Below the pieces are notes generated by a model. It saw only the letters and a list, made by a program, of their open reading frames with translations. It had not been told where the DNA came from and did not search any database. From the NCBI GenBank assembly GCA_016859345.1, contig CM029116.1, positions 7,593,143-7,657,142 on the forward strand: a DNA stretch of 64,000 nt, in the 5' to 3' direction. The DNA comes from Istiophorus platypterus (taxonomy: Eukaryota > Chordata > Actinopteri > Istiophoriformes > Istiophoridae). Shown here in pieces: positions 62,401 through 64,000 of the stretch (positions are counted from its first letter, which is position 1; each line of letters begins with the position of its first letter). Position numbers and translations under genes: made by a program.

Positions 62401-64000
62401 CTCTGCTTACAGGATGTGACTATTAGGAACACAAACGGTTTTTCTCTGAAAGAGAAGCATTGGGTATTCCATCCGGCGAGAGCGACATTCACCAGATCCT
62501 GACACAGAAAGGCACCACAGACTGGCCAAGTTGTTCAACATAAGCCTAATATCTACAGCTCACAGACGTTTTCCTGGCATTATTTCTTGGAATATATATT
62601 TCAATTTTCCAGTTCTCACTCACTGCTATTTGAAGCCACCAAAGTGTGAGTTGGCTGGAGTAACCTAGCTTAAAAATAAAGGAAGTGTTGAACAAGCCAA
62701 GACATTAAAATTAAACCTAGACAGTAGCACGAGAAAACACAGCACATACTGGCATGTGTCTTGTTGATTTAGCATAACATGCAATCAAGTTGTTTTCACA
62801 TTTTCATCTTTTTTTCCTGAGTAGGGCTTGAAAAAAAATACCTCATTTGAACAATAGAGCCATGATTGTTGTGGGCACATAGTGAAACTTATCTGTCATG
62901 TAGCCCCCTTCTAGCTTGCAGACTACAGAAAGAAAATAAAAAAAATGTCCTTCTGGTACAATGGCAGCCTTTGTCCATATGCAGGCTGATACATAGCAAA
63001 CATAATGGTAAATGTTTGAGCAATGAAACTGAACCTGTGTTCATTACTCAAAGCCAGGCCCAACCTGCTGAGTTGTTCGGAGGGATAGGACAGGAAAGGA
63101 AAGGAAAGTGGTGGAATGTATATAAAGCATTTTTAATGCTTCATAAAATACCTAGCTATTATCATTTAAGCACTTTCTCCTTTGTTCAACTATCTGCTCT
63201 TTCATCTAGTCTGAGGTATAGTTTGTTGCATGATTTTTATTTATTTTTTTTCATTTCTAATAAAGGGAGTCTACAATATTTCCACATTCAGTCCTCTGGT
63301 GACAAAACCTATGTTTGACTTTTGTGCTGTGTTTGGATTTGGGCCCCTGATCTCTTACTGCCAACGCATACAGTACAAGGCCATAAGTCACTCAGCCTGC
63401 TCATTGAGGGAACGAAGGAGTATTTCTTTAGTGCACGTGTAGAAATAGCTAAGATGATGGAGGCTTTGCGAAGGACAGATAATGACTACTTTCTTTGGTT
63501 GTTGAATCTACCTAAAGGTCCCCTTTATTTAGATGAGAGCCCTCCAACATAAACGGACTTTGATATTTACGGGAGGAAAGCCAGAGCACTCCTTCTATCT
63601 CATGGGACGTTGATTTGGTACCAGCTTTTGACATACTTGTCCAGATTCAGAGCCATGTCCATGTTCACTCACTCACTGAGAATATCCAGATTTATCCTCT
63701 TTCACCAAATCTCAGGCAGGGATACAAATTGCATGTGACATCACTTTGTAAAGACACTGAGCAGAGCTGCAGCTTGGAAGAGGTATGGACAGGAGGAAGG
63801 AGAAGATGAAAGAAGGCACCAGGATGTCACAGTGCATCTATTGTGGATTTTTTCAAGACCCAACGTGCCCTTTTGTAGGGGGAAATCAACCATGCCTTCC
63901 TGTGCATGTCTAGTAATGAGGGTGTCCAACCAAGCTAACAACTACCAACAAGCCAATGAACACACAGCTGAAAAAAAATGAAAAAACATTGTCATGACAT

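Larger units (their letters stand above)
24192..64000 (-). other. robo1: robo1 large 5' intron, upstream part not reached
   Basis: At least 39.8 kb separates the Ig2 exon from the next upstream exon, which should encode Ig1. I searched both strands for the Ig1 signature (PRIVEHPSD-like, WYKGGE-like, YVCVARN-like segments) and did not find it. The interval holds many microsatellites and homopolymer runs, a 30-bp palindrome at 51387-51416 and scattered open frames without recognisable domains. No tRNA, rRNA, reverse transcriptase or transposase coding sequence is evident. Large first introns in Robo genes commonly hold conserved enhancers. Which parts of this one are conserved cannot be told from a single sequence. 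Confidence 0.8.

Noticed and set aside
24192..64000. Search for the Ig1 exon and an alternative robo1 first exon
   Set aside because: No segment encoding the Ig1 signature was found on either strand, so the exon is taken to lie beyond the window. A short exon could still have been overlooked by eye.

Overview
The window is vertebrate genomic DNA, most likely from a teleost fish. It holds 15 coding exons plus one candidate microexon of a single gene on the minus strand, a Roundabout receptor of the robo1 type. The exon products match vertebrate ROBO1 almost block for block. The juxtamembrane and transmembrane side is at the left edge and the second immunoglobulin domain is at about 24 kb. Several introns of about 90 to 240 bp, abundant CA/TG microsatellites and split coding sequence with GT-AG junctions fit a fish genome rather than a mammal or a microbe. 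The species cannot be named from the sequence.

Layout, read 5' to 3' along the gene (right to left in the window). Positions 64000 to 24192 are one intron of at least 39.8 kb. The Ig1 exon and the start of the gene lie beyond the right edge, since I found neither. Ig2 is encoded by 24191-24034 and 19400-19280. Ig3 is encoded by 18015-17877 and 17685-17558. A 9-bp microexon sits at 13226-13218. Ig4 is encoded by 12230-12106 and 11869-11698. Ig5 is encoded by 10083-9878 and 7903-7822. FN1 is encoded by 7611-7443 and 7350-7184, FN2 by 7071-6950 and 5189-4958, and FN3 by 4063-3942 and 2291-2120. The exon after FN3 starts at 47 and is cut by the window edge. The constitutive exons join in one open frame of 2162 nt. 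Every domain boundary falls at a phase-1 intron, so each Ig or FN3 domain is a symmetrical 1-1 module.

The most interesting element is the microexon 13218-13226. It has a long T-rich tract before a clean AG, a consensus GTAAGT donor, the correct phase to add three residues between Ig3 and Ig4, and ten YCAY motifs within about 130 nt downstream. This is the expected architecture for a Nova-activated neuronal microexon and corresponds to the regulated microexon known in mammalian Robo1 and Robo2.

The remaining sequence is intronic. It carries microsatellites, homopolymer runs, a perfect 30-bp palindrome and a few open stretches that I do not believe are genes. I recognised no second gene, tRNA, rRNA, CRISPR array or intact transposable element.
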